DNA of 64,000 nt from Norana najaformis (lineage: Eukaryota; Annelida; Clitellata; Crassiclitellata; Hormogastridae). How positions within the stretch are numbered: the stretch's first letter is position 1; each line of letters opens with the position of its first letter. The stretch lies in contig OZ029917.1 of assembly GCA_964023275.1 (NCBI GenBank), positions 18,788,787 through 18,852,786 on the forward strand, given 5' to 3'. Shown here in pieces: positions 45,801 to 60,213 of this stretch. The notes beneath the pieces are model-generated. The model was not told the origin of the DNA, ran no database searches, and saw nothing but the letters and a program-made list of their open reading frames with translations. A program made the translations under genes and the position numbers.

Positions 45801-48800
45801 CTTTGGAACTTGTCTGCATTTGGGTGACCCTTCTCCCCCCTCTTTCTTATGGACAACCCATCTATAATTTACTGTTGTTCGTGATCCACTAAACAGTGAA
45901 ATCAAACATGTCTGCAATTCACATCTGTCTTTAAGGACTACATCCTGGTGATGTCCTTCTAACAAGGGATGCTAGATATGCTTTTCACCAGCAGTTAAAT
46001 ACCGTTCTATTTCATCGTAGCTGGGCTGGGAGCGCCTCGAGGTATACTACTTGAAGGGGTGCTGTATAAATGTTTTGAATGAATGAATCAATCAATGAAT
46101 GAATTATCTGAAATTCATAACCCCTACAGTGTTTGCATTTCCACAGAAAGATCCTACAATCCATGAACTAACACTTGTCACGACAGCTCTATGCACAAAA
46201 CAGAAAGTACGTGGCCATTAAAACAATTACAAGCAAATGTCTAAGATAGGGTATCTAGTTCACCTCATACCTGGCTAAAAACTGAGACTGTGAACCTTTC
46301 TTACCTGTCCTTTATGATGATAAATGTCTGAATTTTCAGGATCCAGGGATACTGCCAGATTAAAATCGTCAAGGGCTTCAACTTGCTGCCCCATTTGCAT
46401 TCTCAGACTTCCTCGCTTTATAAGAGCATTAGAGCGTATCTGAAAGTTATAAAGTTTTTATCAGTATATTTCCAGAATTTCACACATTTCTGCCAACTCT
46501 ACAGTACTTCAAATTTATATTAAATATTATCTATTTTATTTTTATGAATATTCTGTTGGCATCCAACTAAACTGATTTTCATGGCACTTTTCATCACGTA
46601 AGACACCAGTGAAGAATATTCATTACAGATCACATAAGTCTCTAACTTAATTTTTTCCTCGCCCTTTGGATTGAATATGATCCCGTCAGTTAAAAGTCAA
46701 ATAAAAACCTGAATCCAAGTTAAAGTTAAGTAAATATTTCCATACCTGGACTGTCAGGAAAGTTTTGTTCCACTTATGATGAAACTTTTGTTCCACAGAA
46801 GTGTGAAAGGTTGAGGCGACATTGCAAATACAAACATTAGAATCATATGTAACATGAGTGTGTTCACTCTCAATTTCAATAACAAAATTAGATTTTATAG
46901 TTCATAAATTTTTTAGTCGGAACAAATTCTTGAACACAATTTTCAAGCCTACCCTTTTATCTACTCCATTCATATTGAGCAATTTTTCAAAGTCTTCCAT
47001 GGCTTTGTTGGACTCTCCTCTCAAAAGGTAGAAAGTTGCTCGGAGCAGCAGCGACTCTATGACATAGTCAGGGTGGTCCGAGTCGATTTCAGCTGTGCAC
47101 AGACGAATGATGTCACCATACTCACGCTTACGAAGTTGCCGTAATGCTCTTCTATACTGACTTCTGCTAGCGAACAAAAGTGGAAAACAAGTGGATTTCA
47201 ATTCTTTTCTACACAGTCTAACTTAATATTTAATTGTTGCTTTTTTCCTTTCTGTTTTCACGCTCCATTTAATTGTTTTTTATTTCTTTTCTTTTTTCAT
47301 ACTCCATCCTCTAAGCCTTAACAAAACTGCTGCGATTTTTTATCTCTTGACTACATTTTCTATATATCTTTAAGTTTTTGCAACCTTTTTCTTGTAGTTA
47401 CCTTTTAACTCTCTTACCTCCTTTCTATCTCTATCTTTCCCTTGTGTTTTGTGACACAGATATTACCCTTTTGTTGTCCTACCACATTCTAAATTTCACT
47501 TCTAGATTTATTCATACATATCTTGGGATCTTAAAGAGTGTACCATTGCTTTCATTCTGTAAGAAATTGTAAAATCTTATCCTGAAAACTAAATGAACAT
47601 CATGGAATAACATGTTAGCATAATAACACAATGGCATAAAATTTTTTCCCCCATTCTGTAGTAGCAGTTGTCAAGAACTCATGTCAACTAAACAAAAACT
47701 GTCTCACATAACCCCAGCTGAGATGTAAGCTACTTGATCAAATGCATGGTTCCAAATTTCCAACCAAAGGTAACGCTGTCACAAACTCACTGGAAGGCAA
47801 CATTTTATGCAATTTAACTTACTTCATATTCTTTGAATCTTTTTCCATTTCTTCAAGTCTCTCTTTCTCGTCACCCTCTTTGTGATCATAAAGGACTTCC
47901 ACTTTTGTCTCCTCCTGGAACCCGGCTTCCTGCAGACTGTTCATTATTGGATCATTAGCAAATGAATAGAAGTAGTTTCGAATGAACTGAGGCGATGGAT
48001 CCTGTGGCTGACGAGTCTATGATAAGCAAAATTGCAGTCAGATCAAACGTAGTGTAACTTATGAAAAGTAAATAAATATGCAGCACTTCCTAATTGCAAG
48101 TAATCAAAAGCACCTTTGGCACAGTCCCAAAGCCACACCCTTGCTGCATGGATAAACTATCTATGGATAAACTATCTATCTGTTCTTGCCATTATATCAA
48201 ACTCTGTGATAGCTAACCATACTGCAATGGCCTACTGATATTAACAGTGTACACAAAATATACAACAATAATTATTGTTTAAACCTCTTAAGTTTGAATT
48301 AAGTTTTCAGCCCTGGCTGTCAAGTCTAGTGTAATTTTACATCCTGACATTAAAGTGCTTATCACAATCTGGTCTAGATTTAAGCTAGGAAAGTGCTATT
48401 AACATCAAATTTTTAAAGAGTGTTAACTTTTACGTGCATAAATCTATTTGGTGGAAAAAATTGAAAATTCCTGCTGTTGTGAAGTTATATGTACTCAAAT
48501 GATTTTATTTAACACGTTGGACGCGAGCGACGTGTTAACACGTCGTACAATTGTATAGCTGGGACGCTACGGACGTGTAAACACGTTCCTTGGGTATCAA
48601 CTCTTTCGAGTCAGTTCAGCGTCCCAGTAATATTTCCTGCCGCTTGGTATTAATAGTGGACATGTTCTGTCACCTACCGAATACATATACGATTATTTTG
48701 GACACTCTCTAGGGCCTGGTATGTCACATATAATGCTGAAGACTGAATGGGCCAAAGGAGCCGACTTTTAGCCTTACAGACGTGTATACACGTCCCTCTG

Positions 48801-51800
48801 GTATCAACTATTTATAGGCAGTTCGACGTTGCAATACTATTTCCTGCCGCTTAGTAGAACTACTGGACAAGTGCTGCCACCTACCGAATGCATATGCGAT
48901 TATTTTGGACACTATAGCCACATATTGCATATATACCGAAGACTGAATGGACCAAATGCACTAATTCAGTCTTGTTACACACCGCTGAGAAAGTCATTGA
49001 CGTGGTACAGAAAGATGGTCCTACAGATGATTTACATGGGTGTAGCAGGGGCATAACTTCTCCACAAGAAGCTTGGAGGAACTAAGCGCCAGAATATTAC
49101 TCGGTCTCGGCTGTGAAGCCAAGCTCGACCAGGAAGCCGCACCATCAACGGCCTTCAAGCATCACAAGGCATCGGACCTATTCAGACTCAGTGGACAGCA
49201 CTATCTGTATGTTATCCTAGCAACTGCAACTGAAGCAGGACCTTGCAGGAAGTGTGTTGCTTGTAGGAAGCATAGAGAGCGCAAAGAAACGCGTTATTTT
49301 TGTGAAACTTGCCTCCCAGAGCTTAGTACTACATATAACATAGTACTACACCATGTATAGTACTATGTTTCAAAAAGTATCACACTGAACATGATTTCTA
49401 GACGTCCTTCAGTGAAACAGTAAGATAAACACATAAAAGGAACAGTTATTTTTGATTCTTTGAACAAAAGGATGTCAAAAAAGAATAAATAAAAATTTCC
49501 ACAATTTTTGTGTTTTTTGGCCTATATTAGCCGCGCCTATATAAAAACTTGGCAAGCGGCCAATGTGTTAAGTTTATAAATTGTTCAGTTTTTTATTTGA
49601 AAAGAATGACTACAGCCATGTTAGAAATTTATTGCTGAACATAATGTTCAAAGAATCTGAAAATCATATGATCAACAATCCCAACAATAAAAAATCCCTA
49701 CATGCCAAATTCTGCATTTTAACCAAAATTTCTAAACATTTCATGGAGCAACATTTTGAAATCAATGAAAAAAAAGAAATGGGTTAAAGCACTTATCATA
49801 GTAGAATGGTTTGAAACGGTCATATTAGATGAAAACTTGAAATGTGTTGTCCAAAAACCAATATGCACTCAAAAGCCCAAAATTAGGTGGGATGTAAAAC
49901 AATACGATATTGTACCTCCATTTACAAGCAATGTGGTAAACTTTAAAAAGTTACAAGGTAGAAATTACAATGAAAATTGCTTTAAAAAATAATGACATAC
50001 CTGGTATTTATCTTTGGCTCGACTACGTCCTAGGTTTTTAAGGACCCGGTCGGCCATAAGAAGACTTGCTTGATTGGCGAAATTTTCCAAAATACAGACA
50101 GCAGTAACATCTGCATTGTGACAAACAAGTCAAACTTTTGCTCAAAGTGAAGTTATCATATATTTTAACTATATGGACTCAAAAAGAAAATGTCCAAATA
50201 TGAACATTTGTGCAAGATGTACACTTCACCTTGTGAAGAACAGGGCAAAATGAATCCTACAGTGAGACAGAATCTTGACCCAGCTCAAATCTCCGGACCA
50301 ACAAGACACCTTTACGTATCTAACACTAGAGGACAGACATCCAGTGAAGCAAATCACGCAAATTTCTGAGAATAATTATACAACTTTACTAATGGTCTAA
50401 AACTGGAACTTCAATGTGATTCAATCTAGAATCACATGCATCTTAAAAAGGCACTCTCATAAAAATCAAGAGGTATAGTTTTTGTTCTGTAAAGTTGCCT
50501 ACCTTCAAGACACTTTGTCAACTCATTCTGAAGTTCGTTAGCTTTTGCACGTCGGAAGAGAGCTTTCACATAGCGATTGTTATATTCCAGAGCTTTTGTG
50601 CAGTCTGCTATAACATTCCCATAGCTCTTCTGCAAAAGAAAAGCAAGAGTTCGTCTGCAACACACAGGAGATATAGTAACTATCTCAAAACCTAAAAAAG
50701 GTTCTAAATCCTAGACCTAACCTAACCTAACCTAATGTTTCTAACCTAACCAAGCCTAATGTTCATAACCTAATGTTTATAACTTACCCAATTGTTTATA
50801 ACCTAATGTTAGGTCTGAAAAGCTCAAACCCTAAAACTCCGATACCATAATAGTTCTAATTCGAAGACCAGTCATTTTTTCTAAAACCTCAACTCTGACA
50901 GTTTCAATCAAAACAGAGAATATTTTCCAACAGCAAATAGGTTTTAACTAAATGCCACTATAGACCACTCCACGACATTCCAAGACCAGTATCAAGACTT
51001 TCCCACAGCCTGCAAAGCTTAACCTGAACACTTCATTGTTTCTAACCTGAAGACCACAGAGTTTCTTAAGAGTCTAAACATTGTAATCTAAACAGTACGG
51101 ATAAGTTACAGGTATTAAGGCTAACAGACTAAAGGTTTGGTCTTCAGAATATTTCTAAGACTACATGAAGGAAATATACCATAAAAACATTTACCAACCA
51201 GTTGTTCATAAGCAGCTGCTCTATTCTGGTAGAATGTAGCTATCTCCTCACGGTTCTCAGGTGGGCAGACATTAAGTGCTTCTGTGTAGCATTCTATGGA
51301 TTTGTCAAATCGTCCAGCTTTGAAATATTTGTTGCCTTTGTTTTTTGCAGATTGTGCTAACTGCAAACAATCCTAAAAGCAGTTCAAAGCAAAGCTGCTT
51401 GTAAATTACTATTTCATCACAAAGGTAATTTACTTTTCATTCTTCCCTTCAACCATACTGAACAACCTTCCACTAGCATCTCCTAGCAGCCAAGGAGGAC
51501 ACTTGCAATTTTCCAAGCTAAGAAAACTGTCCTCTTTCACCGGGGGCTGGCAATATAAGTTAAAATCTTTTCTAAAATGCATTGTGCTTTTTATTGCAGA
51601 ATTTATTAAGAATCCGTATTTCACATTATGTATGCACCACATTAAATCCAACACTGCATTTTATAGCAGAACACAACTGGAATGCAGATTTCATAATCTC
51701 TATTTCTTGTTATGAATGATGTCACTGTTGTTCCATGCATTGTCTTTTTCTTACAAAAATGTGCTGACCATCAATTCAATTTTTTATCACATTAACCATA

Positions 51801-53518
51801 TAATCAAACTTTTTAAGTGTGATCTATCATATCATTAAAAATAACAGAAGTTTAGCATAAAGAGGCAGCCAGGCAAGGGCACAAGTACCATAATTTATCT
51901 CAGCTACAGCTGGTACTAGGTGTATATTATCTGTTTTTGGAGTAGAAACAAGTGCAGTTATATTAAGTTCACCTACTTCAGAACTGTACTGCAAGTGCCC
52001 TCTGCCGGGTTTAAAGGTGGCAGTAGCCAGCAACTGTCGCTGCCCAATGAGACAGCTGTTGCAGCTACCATAAGACGTCTAATATGACAAAGAGTATTAG
52101 CCAGTGCAGCATGTGTATTGATTTTACAGGAATTCTGCCTGCCATGCTACAAATCAAGTTCCTGTTTTACTTGTTAATGTGTCTCGATTGAACATCATTG
52201 GGAGTCATAGAGTAAGCGGATTTGCTTGTGAACAAGTTGTGCCAACGATACTGCACTTTGACTCCAATACGCAGCCAAAAATTTGTAATGATGAAGAACA
52301 GTAAGAAATGTTTAATAAAGTAACAGAGGACATTTAATCTCTTTTAAGTATTCAAATAATGTGCTTATTTTCCTTTCTACTGTTCTTCTAGAAGGCCTTT
52401 CATAGATTGCATCAGACATTGCTGCTCTCAGCAAATTATGTAAACCATTCTGTTGTCACAACTGACTCAGTTATTCTTTTTATAATAATTTGGCAATACT
52501 CATTAACGTTTTCCTGTTGCACAACTTTAATGGATATTACCTAATTATTTATAAGAAGCACACTATTTCAAATAAACAATAAACACTCTAATAAACAAAC
52601 CCATACAAACTAAGCTATACTAATTTAATTGTTTTAATTATGGCGCTATACACAGTATCCTTCTCTTTTGGGACATATGCAACATAAAGACTGAGAACAA
52701 GTGTTTGCAAAGAAATTCACTGTGCCAAACTAACTCCTTTGAATACATGGGAAACAACTTGCAACATGAGCCAAACTGTCTCTTGAATTTGTGTTTGACA
52801 TGCATCCATATGTGTTCTCCCATTTTTGTGCATGTATCTTCTCGTGGGTCAGATCTACAAAGTTTTGTTCATGCATAAAAACAGCAGGCATGCAAATGCC
52901 GTTTTCCAAACTGATTTATAAAGGCTCTACATCCATCATGTATGATAAGCCGCTTATTGTTTATCCAGTAACTGCGCTGGGCATGCCATGCTCCATTTGC
53001 TCTCAAAATATGGGGTCGCGATAGTGTCAGCGCTTAGCAGGAATTAACCGGTCGAATCCGCCACATTACCAGAACTTGTCCTATTTTTCTACCTTGATCA
53101 TAGCAGTGCGCATGTCACTTGAAAGGAAAATACTGCATGTTTACTACAGTTTCGGCTACTTAGCACGATATGCGGAATACAGTTTTATAAACCCTCGATG
53201 TCCCGAGTGGTCTTAATAAAAATGGTATAAACCAGAAAATTTAATTAACGTTACCTAAACTATAAATACTCATTCGCGGCGAACAAATATCAGTTGCGTC
53301 ACCTTAACTTGAAGTTCCGAGGAATCATCGCTCAAATCAGTCTTCTTAGAGGTTTCAGTCTTCACTTCTTGACTTAATCTTTTCGTCTTGGCAGCGTTTG
53401 TACGTTTTTTGTAATACCATAACCCGGCTGCTCCGACTACAATGGGGGCAGCAATTGCCAAAACAACCTGCCATTTGGGCCAATCTTCGGTTAAATTCGG
53501 TCTTTGGATAGGCGCCAT
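42832..53518 (-). CDS. TOMM70: TOMM70, mitochondrial outer-membrane import receptor (complete)
   Basis: Outer-membrane receptor that takes carrier-type precursors from Hsp70/Hsp90 and hands them to the TOM pore. Exons (transcription order): 53518-53303, 51360-51199, 50629-50503, 50110-50001, 48016-47823, 47166-46953, 46439-46305, 45573-45464, 44777-44639, 43966-43869, 43653-43531, 42988-42832. Phases match at every junction and give 594 aa, against 608 in human. The start is MAPIQRPN; the in-frame upstream ATG at 53596 is less likely because a short acidic-free N tail is usual. An N-terminal membrane anchor is followed by TPR motifs: LAQSAKNKGNKYFKAG (first TPR, chaperone clamp), FYQNRAAAYEQL, then C-terminal TPRs ending SLLDAAMAQARVAQFLG. 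The assignment is secure from co-linear matches across all twelve exons. Confidence 0.96.
43320..43410 (+). repeat. Dispersed repeat tail with (TTA)n end
   Basis: GTACACATACAGCACCC, TCGGCC, ATAAATCGTCTTATTACT. A similar copy is at 60030-60108. Looks like a SINE or LINE 3' tail. Confidence 0.55.
45711..45860. mobile_element. Internally deleted copy of the Harbinger-like MITE in a TOMM70 intron
   Basis: AGGGTCATCAGTAAAGGACTTC, CTTGGACCCCTCCTC and the right end TCTTTCTTATGGACAACCC are degenerate versions of the 41093-41586 element ends. Confidence 0.6.
46953..48016 (-). other. TOMM70 exons 5-6: inter-TPR linker and middle TPRs
   Basis: Exon 48016-47823 has PSPQFIRNYFYSFAND and an acidic Glu/Lys linker. 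Exon 47166-46953 has SQYRRALRQLRKREYGDII and ESLLLRATFYLLRGES. The exon 6 acceptor is a TAGCAG pair, so splicing at 47166 or 47163 differs by one residue. Confidence 0.92.
48513..49567 (+). mobile_element. piggyBac element remnant in a TOMM70 intron
   Basis: TTAA occurs at both sides (48509-48512, 49568-49571). The ends CACGTTGG and (reverse) CACATTGG are matching terminal repeats. It contains two ~220-bp tandem copies (from about 48535 and 48755) that share TTTCCTGCCGCTTAGTA and ATTATTTTGGACACT, then the C-terminal part of a piggyBac transposase. No N-terminal or catalytic DDD region remains. Confidence 0.85.
48965..49360 (+). pseudogene. piggyBac transposase C-terminal remnant, frameshifted
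   Basis: RKSLTWYRKMVLQM (about 48988-49030) is the conserved block before the final helix. A different frame continues through 49073-49360 with a Cys-rich tail, CRKCVACRKHRERKETRYFC. That is the piggyBac C-terminal zinc-binding region. The frame change between the two and loss of everything upstream mean it cannot make an active enzyme. Confidence 0.8.
50503..51360 (-). other. TOMM70 exons 2-3: Hsp70/Hsp90 clamp TPRs
   Basis: Exon 51360-51199 and exon 50629-50503 read through as one TPR clamp: NKGNKYFKAG, YTEALNVCP, FYQNRAAAYEQL, then YVKALFRRAKA. The Lys/Asn/Arg positions that grip the EEVD tail of chaperones (N in GNKYF, N in QNRAA, K and R in VKALFRRA) are all present. Confidence 0.93.
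50704..50815. repeat. CCTAA-type degenerate repeat in TOMM70 intron 2
   Basis: Four CCTAA units then variants such as CTAATGTTTATAACC. The short perfect part resembles the arthropod TTAGG telomere repeat, but the whole is a degenerate minisatellite. Confidence 0.7.
53303..53518 (-). other. TOMM70 exon 1: N-terminal membrane anchor
   Basis: Encodes WQVVLAIAAPIVVGAAGLWYY followed by KKR, a single transmembrane anchor with positive flank and the rest of the protein facing the cytosol, as in the family. The linker to the TPR region is Lys/Ser/Asp-rich. Donor AAG/GTGACG. Confidence 0.93.
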
Positions 53519-53687
53519 TGTCCTTCGCTCGGTCCTCGATTGATAAGTACTAGGTTCTACAACTTCACGCAGAGTTTCTGTTAAGCATCTATGCATAGAT
53601 ATAATTTCCCGTTCTGGCCAAAGAATCCCGAGACAGGCAGAGTAGAGAGTGACACGGTAATGGGGAATGCGGTAATACGGCGGTAAC

Positions 53688-53859
53688 CAGTGCCGTAGCT
53701 AGCCTTCCGAGGGCCTTTGTGCAAACTGAACTTTGGCTATTTTACTTTAAGCAATTGAGCAACCGGGCTTTGGCCCCTTGGGGGCCCAGACGGCCCCCAG
53801 GCCGCGTGGGCCCTTGTGCTTTGCACAAACAACCTGCACAGTCTATTGCTCCGCCACTG
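53688..53859. mobile_element. hAT-like MITE with 8-bp flanking repeat
   Basis: CAGTGCCGTAGCTAG at the left and CTCCGCCACTG at the right form imperfect terminal inverted repeats. GCGGTAAC flanks both sides (53680-53687, 53860-53867), the 8-bp length expected for hAT. The surrounding 53650-53985 is itself rich in GCGGTAA variants, so the duplication may partly reflect that. 172 bp, non-coding, about 170 bp upstream of the TOMM70 start. Confidence 0.7.
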
Positions 53860-54024
53860 GCGGTAACCGCGGATTTTACCGCTGAAATGATGTCAGAAGC
53901 GAGGGTAATACCGTGGGGATGGAATGGAGGCTTGCGGTAATACCGTGAGGATGGAAATACGAGCACGGTAATTCCCGCGGTAACGGTTGTGGCATGGTTT
54001 ATTTCAGAGATTTAAATCTCTGGC

Positions 54025-54160
54025 TAGTACGGGGACTTTAAATGGCGTGGCGCCCATTCAAACGAGCAGCGGTGGTGACGGATCTCACCCGATAAATTCA
54101 TTGCAAAATGAGCAGGGTCGAGACCATACTGTCGCTATATAAAACCTATACATTTACATT
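54025..54160 (+). repeat. Dispersed repeat family A, copy 2
   Basis: GGCGCCCATTCAAACGAGCAG, GTGGTGACGGATCTCACCCG, AATTCATTGCAAAATGAGCAG and CATTTACATT align with copy 1 at 15969. Confidence 0.75.
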
Positions 54161-54582
54161 TTTACCAAAATTATTGTGGGCTAATGTGCTCCAACATACG
54201 CTCATTGCTCAGCCCACAGCTCATCGAACAATTAGGCCTAATGTTTCTAGCTACGCAAAATTTGCCGAACGACGAATAAACTAAGCGCGAATTTTATGAG
54301 CGTCCTTTATGAGCTGTAGGCTTATTATTAGCCTAAATATGACACTTCAATAAGTTGCTTCGAATTTCTTATTAGGCGTCGTGTACAGAACTACAGACAT
54401 TTTAGGAACTGATCACCACACTGACCACATAAAATAGGCCTACAAATTTTAATTGTTAATAAATAATTTTTACAAAAAAAGGCACTGCTCCATGTAGGTC
54501 TACAATTGAACATTTTAAACTACATAACAGCAAAATCGGACTATAGATCAATAGGAATGCATAGAAATCTAGGCAGACCTAA

Positions 54583-54865
54583 TAAACATGAAAGTTTAGT
54601 TTCTTTTTAAAAATTGTTATAGGAACAGTGTCATCTTTGATGCTAGTTGGTAAGGCATTCCACACTGTGGGGCAAGAGTAACAAAATCCATGTGAGCTAA
54701 ATGTAGTGTAAATCTTTGGAACTACAGCTGTATGATATTTCGACTGGTCGCAGAACGTAAGCAGGATCAACCAGGAACTGTCACAACTGGATAGATAGGA
54801 TGGAGACAGGTACCGTTGGTACATTAAAATCGCCTGTTCCCAAAATTGCTGCTTATCATAGTCAT
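54583..54865 (-). pseudogene. LINE reverse-transcriptase C-terminal fragment
   Basis: The minus strand encodes VVPKIYTTFSSHGFCYSCP, TVWNALPTSIKDD, then TIFKKKLNFHVY. This is the pattern xxFSxxAPxxWNxLPxxI..xxxFKKxLKxxLF that ends jockey/CR1/L2-type non-LTR retrotransposon ORF2. Only this tail is present, so it is a 5'-truncated insertion. Confidence 0.7.
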
Positions 54866-55712
54866 GGTACAATTATTTAAGACAAAAGGCAGAAGAAACA
54901 GGCCCATACTGATGAGAAGAGAGGGAGATGACACATGAAGAATTATGTTCACTAAAGGACAGATTTTTAAAATTAACCATATGTTGAAAGAAAATATCAA
55001 ACTGCAAAGCAAAATGCAAGTCAACTTGATTGTCAAAAAGTAAGGATCCTTACAACTTGCACATGATTACTGATACGCAAGTTCATTTACTGCTGATTTT
55101 AAACATCCTATGCTAACACTAAGTGAAGTTACTTAACAAAGTTGGTAAATCAAATTAAGTTCGATTTTTGATTGTTGCAGGGACTTGTCCAGTTAAAAAT
55201 CTGACTAATGGCTAAAATCTAACACTGCTTTAGTAACTCATAACGGACTGACTGAATTTAATACAGTGCCATCTGGAATACATGTAGTAAATAAATCTGG
55301 TCAGACTTTTGTGAAAACGATAAATATGCTGATATAGCCTATAAAAGATTTCACTGTTGAAGACATTGCTGTTCGCTCGGGTGATTGACCCATAAATTAA
55401 TTCAGATTCCACCGCTTTATACTTAGTGTACTGTACGACCTAACAAAAGTCAACATTTTGTACTTAACTACAATAGTGACAAAAACAAAATCTGTTACTG
55501 GCTTTTTTGATTTTGAAGCTTTTTATTTTCAGGTTCCGACATGTCGCTACAACACACAACCACATAAATCTGAATGTACACGGTTTTCTATAGTGCCCAC
55601 GTGGCCTCAATGCTGCTATTTTTCACGACTATTGGGCAAGACCTTTAACCACTGCTGCTCATTTGAATTGGGTGCCACACCTGAGCAAAGGAGTTGTGTT
55701 AATTTTCAAAAT

Positions 55713-55718
55713 TTTATT
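55713..55718 (-). terminator. Polyadenylation signal AATAAA (RPS9)
   Basis: AATAAA on the minus strand 65 nt after the RPS9 stop, a typical spacing for the short 3' UTRs of ribosomal protein genes. Confidence 0.75.
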
Positions 55719-55782
55719 TCAACACAGTTAACATATGTTCTTTACTGGAAAGAAGCATATCAATGCCACAAATTTTGTCAGT

Positions 55783-58733
<2,951 letters not shown>

Positions 58734-58993
58734 GTTGGCTCAAATGCTACAATGAATATAAATGTAGCACAACGCAGATACAAATTTGGTTACCTTCTTG
58801 CCTTCAGTAACTTTTCTCATTATGATTGTGACTTTTGCAATTGCCTTTTGCATTTATTTTATAACTATCAATAGCAGTTTCTTCAGATTATCAAGATTTC
58901 AAATTATTTATTTTCATATAAATTAGTAGCATGTAGCATTGTTAGACAAGAAGTAAACAAACACAAAGGGCTTGCAAAATTTTATCAGTAGGA

Positions 58994-59120
58994 CACAAAA
59001 CGACGGCAGCAATGTGTCAAGCCCAAGCAGCCTGACACAGGATGCAAGAGAACACTTCGTTTCTCTATGCAAATTAGGATGCGTTGGGCGCACTTGACAC
59101 ATGGCCACCGTCGTTTTGTG
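58994..59120. repeat. 127-nt long imperfect hairpin upstream of RPS9
   Basis: Arms 58994-59021 and 59093-59120 pair at 25 of 28 positions (CACAAAACGACGG with CCGTCGTTTTGTG, and ATGTGTCAAG with CTTGACACAT). The inner 71 nt also folds (GCAAGAGAA with TTCTCTATGC). MITE or foldback origin is most likely; an expressed RNA hairpin is possible. Confidence 0.75.
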
Positions 59121-59131
59121 TGGCCTAAATG

Positions 59132-59248
59132 TGGAACTTTAAAACTCTGTAGAAAATTGCCGGCTTGTTTCCGTTGGCCGCGAAAAGGCGCACTGGATTA
59201 CTTATGTTGGGATCTATCATCAGATAAAATTTCATGCAATATGGTAAC
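59132..59248 (+). repeat. Diverged copy of the 218-bp repeat
   Basis: CTTTAAAAC, GCCGGCTTGTTT, GCGAAAAGGCGC and CTATCATCAGATA line up in order with CTTTAAAAA, GCCGGATTGTTT, GCGAATAGGCGC and CTATCATCAGGTA of the copies at 59333 and 61049. Many substitutions. Confidence 0.65.
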
Positions 59249-59332
59249 TGTGGGGTAAAACAGAGTCATACCCAATTATCCTAAATAAGGTATCACTAGG
59301 CGGCCGACGTGAGGCGTGAACATATGTGTTTT

Positions 59333-59550
59333 CGGTACGACTGAAGATTTCGTAAGTAACTCCGATTCGTATGATATTATACCTGATGATAGTTCTCGAC
59401 ATGACTATTCCAACGCGCCTATTCCCGTCTTCCGCAAACAATCCGGCGATTTTATACGAATTTTTAAAGTGCGTCACTTCATGCGTAAAAATCGACATCT
59501 GCCATTCGGAATCCGGGAGTATTGATCGCAAGCCGGAGGTAGCGCGCAAC
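59333..59550 (-). repeat. 218-bp repeat, inverted copy
   Basis: The reverse complement matches 61049-61266 at 216 of 218 positions by eye. A reading frame runs through it on each strand, but flanking sequences differ and no family is recognised. Confidence 0.9.
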
Positions 59551-60029
59551 CATAGACGTAGTAGGACTAGATACGGCATTGAGCCAGTTACGTCATGGGT
59601 TTTGTATTGAGTTTTTTTATGGAGAGTATTTTTATACAGAAATTCAAAGGCATATACATAAATATTTTAACAATTCAGTTTCATAATTAATTAACAATTA
59701 AGTTTCATATTTAAGTTTCATAATGCAAGCAGTTTTGGTTCTTCTGCGCCAAAGTTATGTGCATGTGCAACGTACAATGTACATACATAGATAGCATTAT
59801 GTTGTACCTAGCATTGGCGCTAACATAACTGGCGTATAGCGCTATAAGACACCTGTAAGATACCATTGGACTAAAGCGCGTTTCCTGCACTTACAGGCCT
59901 ATATAAGGTAGGTAATGCGTGTAATTCCTTCTTTTGCCTGTGCTAATTGTACTGGTGAGATATTGTTTACCGGTGTGGAAAGCGAGACTTACAGACTTGC
60001 GCCACATGTGGCTGCAGTTGGCAAATAAA

Positions 60030-60108
60030 TGTAATGTACAGTGCCCTTTTCTCAGCCTTGGCCGAACTACGGCACTTTATAAATTGTCTTATTATTATTA
60101 TTATCACC
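60030..60108 (+). repeat. Dispersed repeat tail with (TTA)n end, second copy
   Basis: GTACAGTGCCC, CAGCCTTGGCCG, CACTTTATAAATTGTCTTATTATTA; related to 43320-43410. Confidence 0.55.
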
Positions 60109-60213
60109 ATGCCAGATTGCCTATACAAAGCCACTTCAGCCACTCTGATTTAATAACCAAACAAGATATTCTAAAAATAAGTTGAATAATATTGTAATTC
60201 TGTTGTTATCATT

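Larger units (their letters stand above)
42832..46439 (-). other. TOMM70 exons 7-12: C-terminal TPR domain
   Basis: Six exons encode IRSNALIKRGSLRMQMG, FDEAAKDFAKSVTLSPS, FESTIAKFPDCAEGYALFGQ, FDKADENFKKAIELEPDN, LLRLQWRQDIDEAARLIEKA and GGLDKAIELFNKAINL, a series of TPRs forming the substrate-binding groove. The protein ends QMPTVM. Confidence 0.94.

Noticed and set aside
50704-50815. Interstitial telomere (TTAGG-type)
   Set aside because: Only four perfect units, then degenerate variants with other spacing; not a telomere relic that can be supported.
59232-59579. 115-codon minus-strand gene, and 158-codon plus-strand gene at 60876-61352
   Set aside because: Both are the 218-bp repeat read in the same direction; flanks are unrelated and no exon structure supports them.
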